Source: Butyrivibrio sp. XPD2002
GTDB taxonomy: Bacteria > Bacillota > Clostridia > Lachnospirales > Lachnospiraceae
Direction of reading: 5' to 3'
Assembly (NCBI RefSeq): GCF_000423945.1
Contig: NZ_KE384118.1
Coordinates: forward strand, 1-45,441
DNA length: 45,441 nt
Shown: positions 7,432 to 14,350 of the stretch, in pieces
Position numbering within the stretch: position 1 is the first letter of the stretch
Layout: each line of letters starts with the position of its first letter
Notes under the pieces: model-generated
What the model saw: only the letters and a program-made list of their open reading frames with translations
Told to the model about the DNA's origin: nothing
Database searches by the model: none
Made by a program: the position numbers and the translations under genes

Positions 7432-8010
7432 TTATCTTCTTCGTCCTTCTCTATGAAAAAAGTATCCAAGATTAAATCTTACTTCCTTGCGGTCAATATC
7501 ATTGTTTGTATAACAGCATGTATCAAAACCTATAAGTTCAAAACCTTGATGAAGGTAAAATCCGATAGCCTTTGTATTGCAGGATTGCGTCTCTAAAATT
7601 ATGGCGCGCCTTTCCTGAAGGCGTGCAACTTCCTTTGCTTTGTCCATCAGCCTCTTTCCGATGCCTTTTCCCTGAAGCGCATCACTTACCCATAATTCTG
7701 TAACCAGGAGTCTGTTCGACCACTCTTCAGGACATACTTCAATGCAGGCTAACATCTCACCGGAATCGCTCACAACGCCATAGGCTTCTGCCCCCTCCCA
7801 ATGATCCTGATAAAGTGAGTCAGGAAAATCATATTCCTCGGGAGTGTGAACGATCTCTTTTTCCGCAGGCTTCTTAACTATAGAGATAGTACATCCTTTA
7901 TCATTTAATGGATTTATCTCAAGGTCATAATAACAATCGCTTCTGGTTACCAAGGGTATGACCTTACCTTTCCACTGCTCTTTTGGCAGTGCGACTATAT
8001 CATAATTCAT
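7432..8010 (-). CDS. GNAT acetyltransferase, streptothricin-acetyltransferase-like
   Basis: A 192-residue GNAT protein. The acetyl-CoA loop is LQGKGIGKRLMDKAKEVARL. It is followed by ILETQSCNTKAIGFYLHQGF and then GFDTCCYTNN, a combination that resembles streptothricin acetyltransferases such as Sat. True antibiotic resistance is not demonstrated, and the N-terminus is not obviously Sat-like. The start overlaps the end of the epimerase gene by 11 bp, so the two are translationally coupled. Confidence 0.75.
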   Translation of the reverse strand: MNYDIVALPKEQWKGKVIPLVTRSDCYYDLEINPLNDKGCTISIVKKPAEKEIVHTPEEYDFPDSLYQDHWEGAEAYGVVSDSGEMLACIEVCPEEWSNRLLVTELWVSDALQGKGIGKRLMDKAKEVARLQERRAIILETQSCNTKAIGFYLHQGFELIGFDTCCYTNNDIDRKEVRFNLGYFFHREGRRR

Positions 8011-8815
8011 GTTCCTCTTCCCTCCGCAAACTTCCGATTCTTGTTTTAAGAATTCTTTTTCTCAAACTATTATCCAGATAATATATGTTCTCTTTTTCTT
8101 CATTTGCTACAACACAGCTATCATCCCAGCCGTATTTTCTGCAAAGAGCCTTATTAAATTCATAATGCGATACCGGTTTTTCTTCAGATACATTAAGTAT
8201 TCCCACGTAATCATTAGTCGCCAGTTCGATTATTGCATCTGCCAGTTCATTCACATCGATGATACTGAACTTGATATTACCAGCTCTGATATATGTTTTT
8301 TTGGAGTCCACATGCTCTTTTAATATGAGACTCCTGTTGTCCATCACTCCAAAAGGATCAATGCCATAGATACTTCCGGTGCGCACTATACAGTAATTTG
8401 GCAACCTGCTGATCACACGCTCAGACTTAATTTTCCCGTTAAAATAATGATAATTGTAGCTTTCCTCTGACCTAAGAAATGGCTCTACATTTTCGGACAT
8501 ATTTTTCTCATAGGCAACTGACGTAGATAAAAAGATAAATCTGATATTACCCATAACATCGCAAAGTGCAGGCATAACCTTTTCAGCAATTTCTTCCTCA
8601 AGCTCATGATTCATAACCGTCCAGATGATAACGTCAGGTTTAAAGTCACGCACCAAACCGGTCAGGCTACCCGTGTCAAAAACATCCAGTTTTACATAAT
8701 CGCTGTCTCTTCCATTCTTACTGTATGTTCCTAAAACTTCATTACCACTACTCTTGATTATGAAATAGATAGTTCTTCCAAGGAACCCACTGGCTCCAAT
8801 AATCAATACTTTCAC
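8000..8815 (-). CDS. NAD-dependent epimerase/dehydratase (RmlD-like)
   Basis: A 271-residue short-chain-dehydrogenase-type protein. A glycine-rich NAD(P) motif, IIGASGFLGRTIYF, lies at residues 5-18. STSVAYEKN and YNYHYFNGKIKSE correspond to the catalytic Ser and Tyr-xxx-Lys region of RmlD-like dTDP-4-dehydrorhamnose reductases. The start is GTG at 8813-8815 behind CGGAG. No sugar-nucleotide pathway genes are nearby, so the substrate is open. A gene fragment and a palindromic element lie immediately upstream. Confidence 0.8.
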   Translation of the reverse strand: MKVLIIGASGFLGRTIYFIIKSSGNEVLGTYSKNGRDSDYVKLDVFDTGSLTGLVRDFKPDVIIWTVMNHELEEEIAEKVMPALCDVMGNIRFIFLSTSVAYEKNMSENVEPFLRSEESYNYHYFNGKIKSERVISRLPNYCIVRTGSIYGIDPFGVMDNRSLILKEHVDSKKTYIRAGNIKFSIIDVNELADAIIELATNDYVGILNVSEEKPVSHYEFNKALCRKYGWDDSCVVANEEKENIYYLDNSLRKRILKTRIGSLRREEEHEL

Positions 8816-8830
8816 TTTTTTACTCCGTAA

Positions 8831-8944
8831 TTACTTTAAATGCCAAAATTCTCCGTTTGGCATAACCATTACATCTCCAGGAAGCGTTTCAAGCACATTT
8901 CCATTTAAATCCTTTATTATGGTCTCTTCCCAATACCTGTGAAC
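8831..8944 (-). pseudogene. 3' remnant of an unidentified gene
   Basis: On the minus strand an open frame beginning at the palindromic element reads RYWEETIIKDLNGNVLETLP and continues GDVMVMPNGEFWHLK to a TAA at 8831-8833. It has no start codon, and everything before it has been replaced by the element. The composition is protein-like and the tail is well formed, so I read it as the end of a decapitated gene. The family is not recognised. Confidence 0.5.
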
Positions 8945-9007
8945 CTAGGGGACGGGGTTCGTGGTCCATTTTCATTTTTGGCCCTTTAACCCCGTCCCCC
9001 TGGACTA
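8940..9007 (-). repeat. 68-bp palindromic element, copy 4, at a gene-fragment junction
   Basis: The arms at 8940-8968 and 8979-9007 share the family core; the loop is 10 nt. Unlike the other full copies it joins two broken genes: the first two thirds of a HAD hydrolase on one side and the tail of an unrelated gene on the other. The TTA after its right end (9008-9010) is not in the HAD frame, so the HAD frame runs into the element. Confidence 0.85.
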
Positions 9008-9384
9008 TTATCTGTATTAGAGCCAATAAAAACCTTATAGTGCTTCTTTATCTCTTCAAGTGCTATGGGGACATCCGGAAAGGCTACACGTTTTGAAGCC
9101 TCTGATAAAAGCTCATCAGCGTCTGCCCTGGCATCCCTATCCACATTATATCTTTCATAAAGCATCTGATTTCTGGCAAAAAAGATTTCCCGCTCAGTCA
9201 TAAATGTATCAGCGCCTACAGTATGGCTGGTATAAAAAGGCTTCCACTCTTCAAGAAATGCCTTTTCATCAACCTCTATCCCAAGGTCCATTATATGTTT
9301 CATTATCGTTCTGGCGGAACTACCTCTTGTGAATTTAAAAAGGGTTCCAAACGCGTCAAACACTATCGCTTTTATTGTGCCCAT
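8986..9384 (-). pseudogene. HAD hydrolase truncated by the palindromic element
   Basis: The frame encodes a haloacid dehalogenase-like protein with motif I DAFGTLF near residue 10 and motif II in VFIGSNTDN near 118-126. It then reads six element-derived residues (SPGGRG) and stops inside the element. Motifs III (Lys) and IV (acidic pair), needed for phosphatase or dehalogenase chemistry, are missing. A normal family member has about 220 residues. The product is therefore almost certainly inactive. Confidence 0.8.
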
Positions 9385-9412
9385 ATTTTACTGTTAAACT
9401 CCGATTATCTTT

Positions 9413-9559
9413 TCAGAAATAATGCTCCATCAGTCGATCGACCCACTCAGGAACCGACGCATCCAGAACTATAGAGGAAGTATCTTCTCCCCACGCTACA
9501 TCTTTTCTGTCCTTAACATCGTTTCTAACATAGCCAATTGGTTCCATTTCGATTTTCAT
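9413..9559 (-). pseudogene. Internally deleted TrmO (TsaA-like tRNA methyltransferase) relic
   Basis: A 48-codon frame starts with MKIEMEPIGYVRNDVKDRKD, the typical N-terminus of TrmO/YaeB proteins, which methylate N6-threonylcarbamoyladenosine 37 in tRNA. It ends VPEWVDRLMEHYF, which looks like the typical C-terminus. The ~100 residues between, including the S-adenosylmethionine site, are gone, apparently by an in-frame deletion. GGAGG precedes the ATG at 9557-9559, so a micropeptide may still be translated. Confidence 0.6.
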
Positions 9560-9576
9560 ACTGCCCTCCTCAAGGC

Positions 9577-10020
9577 CTATATTGCCATCCTCATGCTGAC
9601 GGTTCCATTTTCTTCAGCAGTTTCTTCAAATCCCATTCTCTTGTAAAGGCCATATCCTATCTGCATTACAGAGGGCTTCGTGGTAAATGTAACCTCAGTA
9701 AATCCAAGCTCCTTTGACTTATCGAGCATGTTATTCAGCATGGTTCTGGCATATCCTTTTCCTCGATACTCCGGTTTTATGAATAACCGTTTCGCTTCGC
9801 AGGTGTTGTCATTCAGCTTTTTGATTGCTATACATGCAACCGGTTTATCCTCTTCATAACCGACAAGAAGTGCGCCACCACTGTAAAATCCTTCAAGATC
9901 TGCTAGCTCTTTATCAAAAGAAACAAAGCAGCTTTCAGCACCTTTTATCTGCGAGTACTCCTTGAACAGCTCTTTTACAACTTCTGTGTCATTACATTTT
10001 TTCACTTTAAAATTCCCCAT
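9577..10020 (-). CDS. GNAT family N-acetyltransferase
   Basis: A compact 147-residue GNAT protein. Motif A is PEYRGKGYARTMLNNMLDK, preceded by the strand CEAKRLFI, and the fold closes with YGLYKRMGFEE. The start ATG is 3 bp after the stop of the tautomerase gene, and GAGGAGTAA in the end of that gene serves as ribosome-binding site, so the two are co-translated. The substrate is unknown. It is one of at least five GNAT domains in the first 10 kb. Confidence 0.85.
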   Translation of the reverse strand: MGNFKVKKCNDTEVVKELFKEYSQIKGAESCFVSFDKELADLEGFYSGGALLVGYEEDKPVACIAIKKLNDNTCEAKRLFIKPEYRGKGYARTMLNNMLDKSKELGFTEVTFTTKPSVMQIGYGLYKRMGFEETAEENGTVSMRMAI

Positions 10021-10023
10021 AGC

Positions 10024-10260
10024 TTACTCCTCATCACATGAATATCCTGGCTTTTTGTATAAGTCATTAAAATTCGGAACTATTTCTTTATCCCAAACTT
10101 CAGCTTTCCAGTCATCTTCCTGAACATCCTTAATTGCAACCGAAACACTTGTCTTTTTACAGCCCAGTGTTTCTGCTATTACGTCCGCAACGCGGTCTGC
10201 GCATATCTGCTTCTGCTCTTCTGTCCTGCCAGAAAAGCACTTTATTTCAACATGTGGCAT
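10024..10260 (-). CDS. 4-oxalocrotonate tautomerase-like protein
   Basis: A 78-residue tautomerase-superfamily protein. The start is set at the ATG at 10258-10260, so that after removal of Met the chain begins PHVEIKCFSG with the catalytic Pro-1, and GAGGAGAGAAC lies directly upstream. A 15-codon-longer frame begins inside the palindromic element and would bury the proline. These proteins catalyse keto-enol isomerisation via the N-terminal proline; the substrate here is unknown. Confidence 0.8.
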   Translation of the reverse strand: MPHVEIKCFSGRTEEQKQICADRVADVIAETLGCKKTSVSVAIKDVQEDDWKAEVWDKEIVPNFNDLYKKPGYSCDEE

Positions 10261-10275
10261 AGTTCTCTCCTCTAA

Positions 10276-10342
10276 TGGTACTAAGGGACGGGGTTTGTGG
10301 TTCATTTTTATTTTGGACCACTAACCCCGTCCCCCTGGTCCA
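10276..10342 (-). repeat. 68-bp-family palindromic element, copy 5
   Basis: The arms at 10276-10304 and 10314-10342 flank a 9-nt loop, one shorter than in the other copies. The right arm abuts the TAA stop (10343-10345) of the methyltransferase gene, and the left arm ends 15 bp before the tautomerase start, just outside its ribosome-binding site. This is the last copy seen; I find none between here and the right edge. Confidence 0.85.
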
Positions 10343-10960
10343 TTATGGCATTATCTCAATAACTCCTGCGCAAAATGACTTAGGGAAAAACTTCACTTTG
10401 TCAAATGATCTCTTAAGTCCATCCACCACACAGTAGATCTCATCCTCATCCCATTCGTCTCCAACTTCTTCTCTGCACTTCTCCAGATCAGACCTTGTTT
10501 CAAATGCAACATCACCGATAAAAAGTTTTCCACCTTCAACCAGTCTATCTAGTAGTGATTTTAAAAATACTATCTTCTGTTCATCTGTAATATGATGTAA
10601 AGAGTATGTGCAAACGATGAAATCATATTTATTTTCCGAAAGTTCTTTTACTAATCCCTTTGAAAAATCTCCCTGATAGAGATGTGCATTTTCCATCTTC
10701 TGCTTAGCAAGTTCAATCATTCTCTGTGAGAAATCCTGGCCGTAAACATCACATCCATTCTCGTAGAGCTTTGTTGTGAGTGTTCCTGTTCCGAATCCGA
10801 TATCAAGAACTCTGGCATTTTTCTTTGCCATAATCTCACTAAAAATAGTTCCAAGAACATCCTTATATCCTGCAAATGGATAGCTGTTTTCTTCATCTGA
10901 AAGGCCAACGGCTGCATCATAGCCATCTGCCCATAAATCAAATCCTTTGTTGTCTAACAT
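10343..10960 (-). CDS. Class I SAM-dependent methyltransferase
   Basis: A 205-residue Rossmann-type methyltransferase. Motif I is VLDIGFGTGTLTTKL near residues 51-65. Then come the acidic residue in VYGQDFSQRM, motif II in FIVCTYSLHHI and a LVEGGKLFIGD segment. This is the small-molecule (Methyltransf_11/25) type. GGAG lies 7 bases before the ATG. The acceptor cannot be deduced. The gene follows the propeller-like gene by 16 bp, in probable co-transcription. Confidence 0.85.
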   Translation of the reverse strand: MLDNKGFDLWADGYDAAVGLSDEENSYPFAGYKDVLGTIFSEIMAKKNARVLDIGFGTGTLTTKLYENGCDVYGQDFSQRMIELAKQKMENAHLYQGDFSKGLVKELSENKYDFIVCTYSLHHITDEQKIVFLKSLLDRLVEGGKLFIGDVAFETRSDLEKCREEVGDEWDEDEIYCVVDGLKRSFDKVKFFPKSFCAGVIEIMP

Positions 10961-10976
10961 CTTGTCTCCTTTTTAT

Positions 10977-11546
10977 CTATTGCTCTTTGATATTGAATAA
11001 AAATACCTCATGGATTTCCGAGTCGTATCCGTCGTAAAATCCTTTAGGCATGCCCTTCACAATTATGGCGCCCCGGTTATAGCTGATGAGCATCTGCTTT
11101 TTCTCTTTATCAAAAGATATTCCTTCGATTTCTCCCTGACGAGTAACGTCGTCCAGTGTTTTTTCTGTAACTACGGTAAGCTCTTCAGCTTCGGTATCGA
11201 CCTTACATTTATACACATGATCCGGCGCATCCTTATCGGCATCACCATCATCTGCAGTGATATAAATGCAGCCATCGTAATAGGCGATACCCTGAATAAG
11301 CTTAGGAGCTCCCTTCATGCAAGCTTTTCCCAGATATTCTCCACTTTCAAGATCATATCTGTATAAAAAGCTCCCACTCTCGTCCTCTGCCCATGAGCAC
11401 ATCCACATGGATTTGTGATCAGGATCAACGGCGATTCCGGAAACTTCTGTCTGTCCACTTTTCGGGTCAAACATATATGTCCTTACAAGCTCCAATGTTT
11501 CTGCATCATATACCGCCATCTGAATATTAGAGGCAGCACCGTCCAT
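10977..11546 (-). CDS. Beta-propeller-like protein, probably missing its N-terminus
   Basis: About 190 residues with repeated beta-strand blocks of propeller type (SGIAVDPDHKSMWMCSWAE, IQGIAYYDGCIYITADDGD, IEGISFDKEKKQMLISYNRG). The protein-like frame continues upstream to 11678 (EWNLIKTETEPFGKF, then GEIYAGVEYF) but has no ATG there and meets a TAA at 11679-11681. The first ATG is at 11544-11546. A GGGAGG near 11665 suggests that translation once began further upstream. The original protein probably had a signal peptide or more blades, now lost. Confidence 0.55.
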   Translation of the reverse strand: MDGAASNIQMAVYDAETLELVRTYMFDPKSGQTEVSGIAVDPDHKSMWMCSWAEDESGSFLYRYDLESGEYLGKACMKGAPKLIQGIAYYDGCIYITADDGDADKDAPDHVYKCKVDTEAEELTVVTEKTLDDVTRQGEIEGISFDKEKKQMLISYNRGAIIVKGMPKGFYDGYDSEIHEVFLFNIKEQ

Positions 11547-11727
11547 GAAATACTCAACGCCTGCGTAGATTTCGCCATTATATACATCGATATCTCCGAT
11601 ATGATTTACCTCAGCATCAAACTTCCCAAATGGCTCCGTCTCTGTCTTTATCAGGTTCCATTCCTCCCATCCTTCAAATTAAGCAAATATGTATCCATTT
11701 TATATGTAAATAAAAGAAAAACAAAGG

Positions 11728-11764
11728 ATTTTTCAGAATATTTTGAAAAATCCTTTGTCCTATT
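11728..11764 (-). terminator. Rho-independent terminator of the HAD operon
   Basis: CAAAGGATTTTTC and GAAAAATCCTTTG form a perfect 13-bp stem with an A/T loop. In the minus direction it is followed by TTTTTCTTTTATTT. It lies a few bases after the stop of the HAD gene and separates that operon from the propeller-like gene. Confidence 0.85.
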
Positions 11765-11770
11765 TCTTCG

Positions 11771-12301
11771 CTAATTTTGTTTTTCCAGCTCAGCCTTTTC
11801 AAGTTCATTCAGATGTCTTATCTCGTCGGCTCTTGCGATGATTTTCTCCTTCCACTCGTCATCCTCCTCGTCAAGCTGATAGGTTCTGTAGCCGTACTGC
11901 CTTCCAAGGGAGCATACGATTTCCTCATCATCAACGTGAAGCGATATTCGATACATGCTTGGAAGCTTTTGGGGAAGTGTTGTCTTGTTATCCCTCTGGA
12001 CCTCCTTCAGGTGCCTGGTGCCATTTACGATTCCGTCGAATTTTACACCGTAATGCTTGAACAGATTCTTTATATATCTCTCCGTGCGGAAAGATGAGGT
12101 GTAAACCCAGACCTCGTAGCCAAGCTCCTGCAGCCTGTGTATCAGTTCGGGAGTCCCCAGCCGAAGTCTTTCCTTGTAGATCTTGTTGAGAGGATACTTC
12201 AGCGGCGGCTCTGTCTTATGGGTCTCCGGCCAGACAAACAGCACTTCATCCAGGTCGAAGGAAATCCGCATCTTATTATTGTCTTTGTCATTTTTCTTCA
12301 T
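11771..12301 (-). CDS. HAD-like hydrolase, paralogue of the upstream ParB-HAD protein
   Basis: A 176-residue protein with HAD motif I as SFDLDEVLF (residues 14-22), motif II in WVYTSSFRTERYIKNLF and an acidic VDDEE near residue 123. It lines up with the C-terminal half of the upstream protein: DLDEV, RLGTPEL/RLGVPAL, YEVWVYTSS/YDVWVFTSK and KFDGIVNG/DVDGIVTG. The shape suggests a 5'-nucleotidase-like or phosphatase role, with unknown substrate. Its start lies 14 bp inside the upstream gene, so translation is coupled. The C-terminus is strongly charged and helical. Confidence 0.7.
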   Translation of the reverse strand: MKKNDKDNNKMRISFDLDEVLFVWPETHKTEPPLKYPLNKIYKERLRLGTPELIHRLQELGYEVWVYTSSFRTERYIKNLFKHYGVKFDGIVNGTRHLKEVQRDNKTTLPQKLPSMYRISLHVDDEEIVCSLGRQYGYRTYQLDEEDDEWKEKIIARADEIRHLNELEKAELEKQN

Positions 12302-13175
12302 TCGCTGCCGCTTCCTCTAAGATTTTCATAACCTGTGCTGACCACTTCTGATTCTTTGTGTCTATCTCATATTGATCGAAATCCTTGGAACCGCTGATAG
12401 TTCTGACAATCATCTCATTATCAACGCTTATGGTTTCCTCATATTTTCTTTCAATGAGGCTGTCTATCTGCTTTTTGACATCCTTATCGCCGGCCACCTT
12501 TCGTCCAAAGCCTGTCACGATTCCGTCCACATCAACAGAGTATTTCTTGAACAGCTTCTTTATGTAGTCCATGGAATAATACTTTGATGTGAATACCCAT
12601 ACGTCATAATCCCTTGAATGAAAATAGTGGAACAACGCAGGAACCCCGAGCCTTACCTTCTCAGGGAATTTACTTGCAGGTGCAGATGCAGGCACAGCCT
12701 CGAAGGAGCCGTCTTCACTTGCAAAAACCACCTCGTCAAGGTCGAAGGTGACACGCTTGGTTCTCACAGATTTTCTCAGCATCTTCTCAATATCTGCAAG
12801 TTGAGTAATGTTGACAATTCTGATAGGAATCCTGTCGATTCCGGAAACTATTGCTGCAGCCCATCTGTGGTGTCCGTTCAGGATCATATATCCGTCAGGA
12901 CGCACTTTTTCCACATCGAGAGGCTCCTCAATGGCTACGCCATCTCTACCCATCGCTGCTCTGAATTTGCTTGCATATTCATCTATAATTCTGAAGCTGG
13001 GACCAACCTTGTCGATGCAGAATTCATCGCTGGGATTAGGATGAAGTTTAGAATAGGGCGCAGAATTAACCAGAAGGCATTCCAACCAGGAAGCCTTTAC
13101 CGGAACGTAAACGCCACTGTACTTTTCAAGTTCGCTCTTTAAATAGGCCATAAAGCCTGTTCCTGACTCTGCCAT
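12288..13175 (-). CDS. ParB/sulfiredoxin-fold domain fused to a HAD-like domain
   Basis: A 295-residue two-domain protein. Residues ~30-125 contain a ParB/Srx-type nucleotide-binding core, recognisable by ILNGHHRWAAAI (GHHR at 101-104) followed by IPIRIV. Residues ~140-295 form a HAD domain with TFDLDEVVF, VWVFTSKYYSMDYIKKLFKK and SVDNEMI, in which one acidic residue of motif IV is replaced by Asn. The two genes form a bicistronic unit with a 14-bp overlap. ParB-fold domains can bind CTP or act as ATPases or nucleases, so the pair may form a nucleotide-handling complex. That is inference. Confidence 0.7.
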   Translation of the reverse strand: MAESGTGFMAYLKSELEKYSGVYVPVKASWLECLLVNSAPYSKLHPNPSDEFCIDKVGPSFRIIDEYASKFRAAMGRDGVAIEEPLDVEKVRPDGYMILNGHHRWAAAIVSGIDRIPIRIVNITQLADIEKMLRKSVRTKRVTFDLDEVVFASEDGSFEAVPASAPASKFPEKVRLGVPALFHYFHSRDYDVWVFTSKYYSMDYIKKLFKKYSVDVDGIVTGFGRKVAGDKDVKKQIDSLIERKYEETISVDNEMIVRTISGSKDFDQYEIDTKNQKWSAQVMKILEEAAANEEK

Positions 13176-13208
13176 ATTTATCCCCTCATAGATAAAAAAT
13201 CGAACAAG

Positions 13209-13586
13209 TTATTCTGTTTTCGGAGCCGTGCTATTTTCTGTCATATTCTCCTTGGGCGCGAGGGCTTTCTCCTCGTTCTTGATCTCCCAATGGATAAGGA
13301 AGGTGAGCGTAGCTCTAAGCAAAATGATAGCTCCGAGGATACCAAGCTCAGCCCACTCACGAACCACAACTGTTCTCAGTACCTCTCCGCCCAGCTTAAA
13401 TTCCAGCGCCAGCGCAATGCCCTGGGCAAGTGCAAGTCTGATTGAATTATCCTTTTTCAGCCAGAAAATAAAACTCTTTATCGCAGTATACACAAGAATG
13501 CATATGCCAAAGAATTCCAAAAGGAGCGTGGAAAACTCGACTATGTATCGAAGCAAATTCTCTGCATTAAGATACAGCTCTTCCAT
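13209..13586 (-). CDS. DUF1622 family membrane protein
   Basis: A 125-residue integral membrane protein with three hydrophobic helices near residues 13-40, 50-65 and 75-98. The family signature LALAQGIALALEFKLGGEVL is followed by RTVVVREWAELGILGAIILL, as in DUF1622. The C-terminal tail is charged and low-complexity. The start follows GGAGGGCGAA. The function is unknown. The gap to the upstream hydrolase holds no other gene. Confidence 0.85.
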   Translation of the reverse strand: MEELYLNAENLLRYIVEFSTLLLEFFGICILVYTAIKSFIFWLKKDNSIRLALAQGIALALEFKLGGEVLRTVVVREWAELGILGAIILLRATLTFLIHWEIKNEEKALAPKENMTENSTAPKTE

Positions 13587-13667
13587 TTCGCCCTCCTTGC
13601 AACAGGAAACAACGACTATGTATATAAATATTTTAAGCTTTTACAGTACTTCTATCAACTTGTTTTA

Positions 13668-14231
13668 TCAGCCGATCCAGTCCTTTGTTTTAGCCATTAC
13701 ATCCCGCATTATCTCGAGATTTTTCAAGGTGTCATCGCCTTCAAGGGAGTGATTTACACCTTCGTATTGATGGATCGGTATATTCAAAGCTTCTGCGAGT
13801 TCTACTACCTTGGCAGAATCACTCCAGGGATCCTTTGTGCCAATAAAAGCTACTGCTTTCAAATCCTTTGGAGCATTTGTAGCTGTAAAGGTTTCCGCAA
13901 GAGGTGTATAAAGAACCTGCCTTGCATTTTTAATATCGTATTTAAGGGCGTAAGTTATAGCAATCACGGTACCTATGCTCTTGGAGACGAAAAGTACATC
14001 ATCATATTCATCCCACCTGATATCCTTCAAGGCATCCTCCGTCTGCATGTATAACTCTTCGAAGGCTCTTTTCATCTTATCCATGTCACCGCGGATCTTC
14101 TTAACAGAGCAGGTATAGGCGATGCTTCTGTATTCCTCATACCCTGCTTCCCGGGCTATATCTCTTGAGTAATATAAAAGCGGTTTATCCGCATGATATC
14201 CCACACCGGGGAAATAAATTGCGATTTTCAT
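13668..14231 (-). CDS. Small alpha/beta hydrolase
   Basis: A 187-residue serine hydrolase from the ATG at 14229-14231, which follows a GGAGG. A longer frame adds a Leu/Arg-rich stretch that is unlikely to be translated. The catalytic triad is readable: Ser 85 in FVSKSIGTV, Asp 134 in GTKDPWS and His 161 in GVNHSLEG. It is similar in size and shape to the hydrolase half of the fusion protein at 3257-4381. The substrate is unknown. Confidence 0.8.
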   Translation of the reverse strand: MKIAIYFPGVGYHADKPLLYYSRDIAREAGYEEYRSIAYTCSVKKIRGDMDKMKRAFEELYMQTEDALKDIRWDEYDDVLFVSKSIGTVIAITYALKYDIKNARQVLYTPLAETFTATNAPKDLKAVAFIGTKDPWSDSAKVVELAEALNIPIHQYEGVNHSLEGDDTLKNLEIMRDVMAKTKDWIG

Positions 14232-14306
14232 AGTAGAAAGCTTCCTCCACTTATAATGCGTTTGTCTTAATAGCAATCTTAGCAAAATAGTGTGGATTTG
14301 TCACAA

Positions 14307-14332
14307 AAAGGGGACGGCCAGAACCGCCCCCT
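14307..14332 (-). terminator. Rho-independent terminator
   Basis: GGGGGCGG and CCGTCCCC pair around TTCTGG on the minus strand, with TTTTTGTG following. It lies about 20 bp after the stop of the secreted protein gene and separates it from the hydrolase gene. It shares the GGGGACGG string with the palindromic element family, but the arms are short and it behaves as a normal terminator. Confidence 0.75.
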
Positions 14333-14350
14333 ATGAGAAGTATCTATTTA

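Noticed and set aside
7432..8010. Streptothricin resistance gene
   Set aside because: Only the general Sat-like C-terminal pattern is present; the gene sits among many other GNAT genes, so it is kept as an acetyltransferase of unknown substrate.
10261..10305. N-terminal extension of the tautomerase
   Set aside because: The extra 15 codons come from the palindromic element and would hide the catalytic Pro-1; a good ribosome site precedes the internal ATG.
1755..10342. Integron gene-cassette array
   Set aside because: The palindromes lack the attC-type GTTRRRY/RYYYAAC core sites, most gene junctions have no element, and no integrase is in the window. A different cassette-like process is left open as a finding.
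14307..14332. Another copy of the palindromic element family
   Set aside because: It shares GGGGACGG but has only 8-bp arms, a different loop and a T-run; it is an ordinary terminator.
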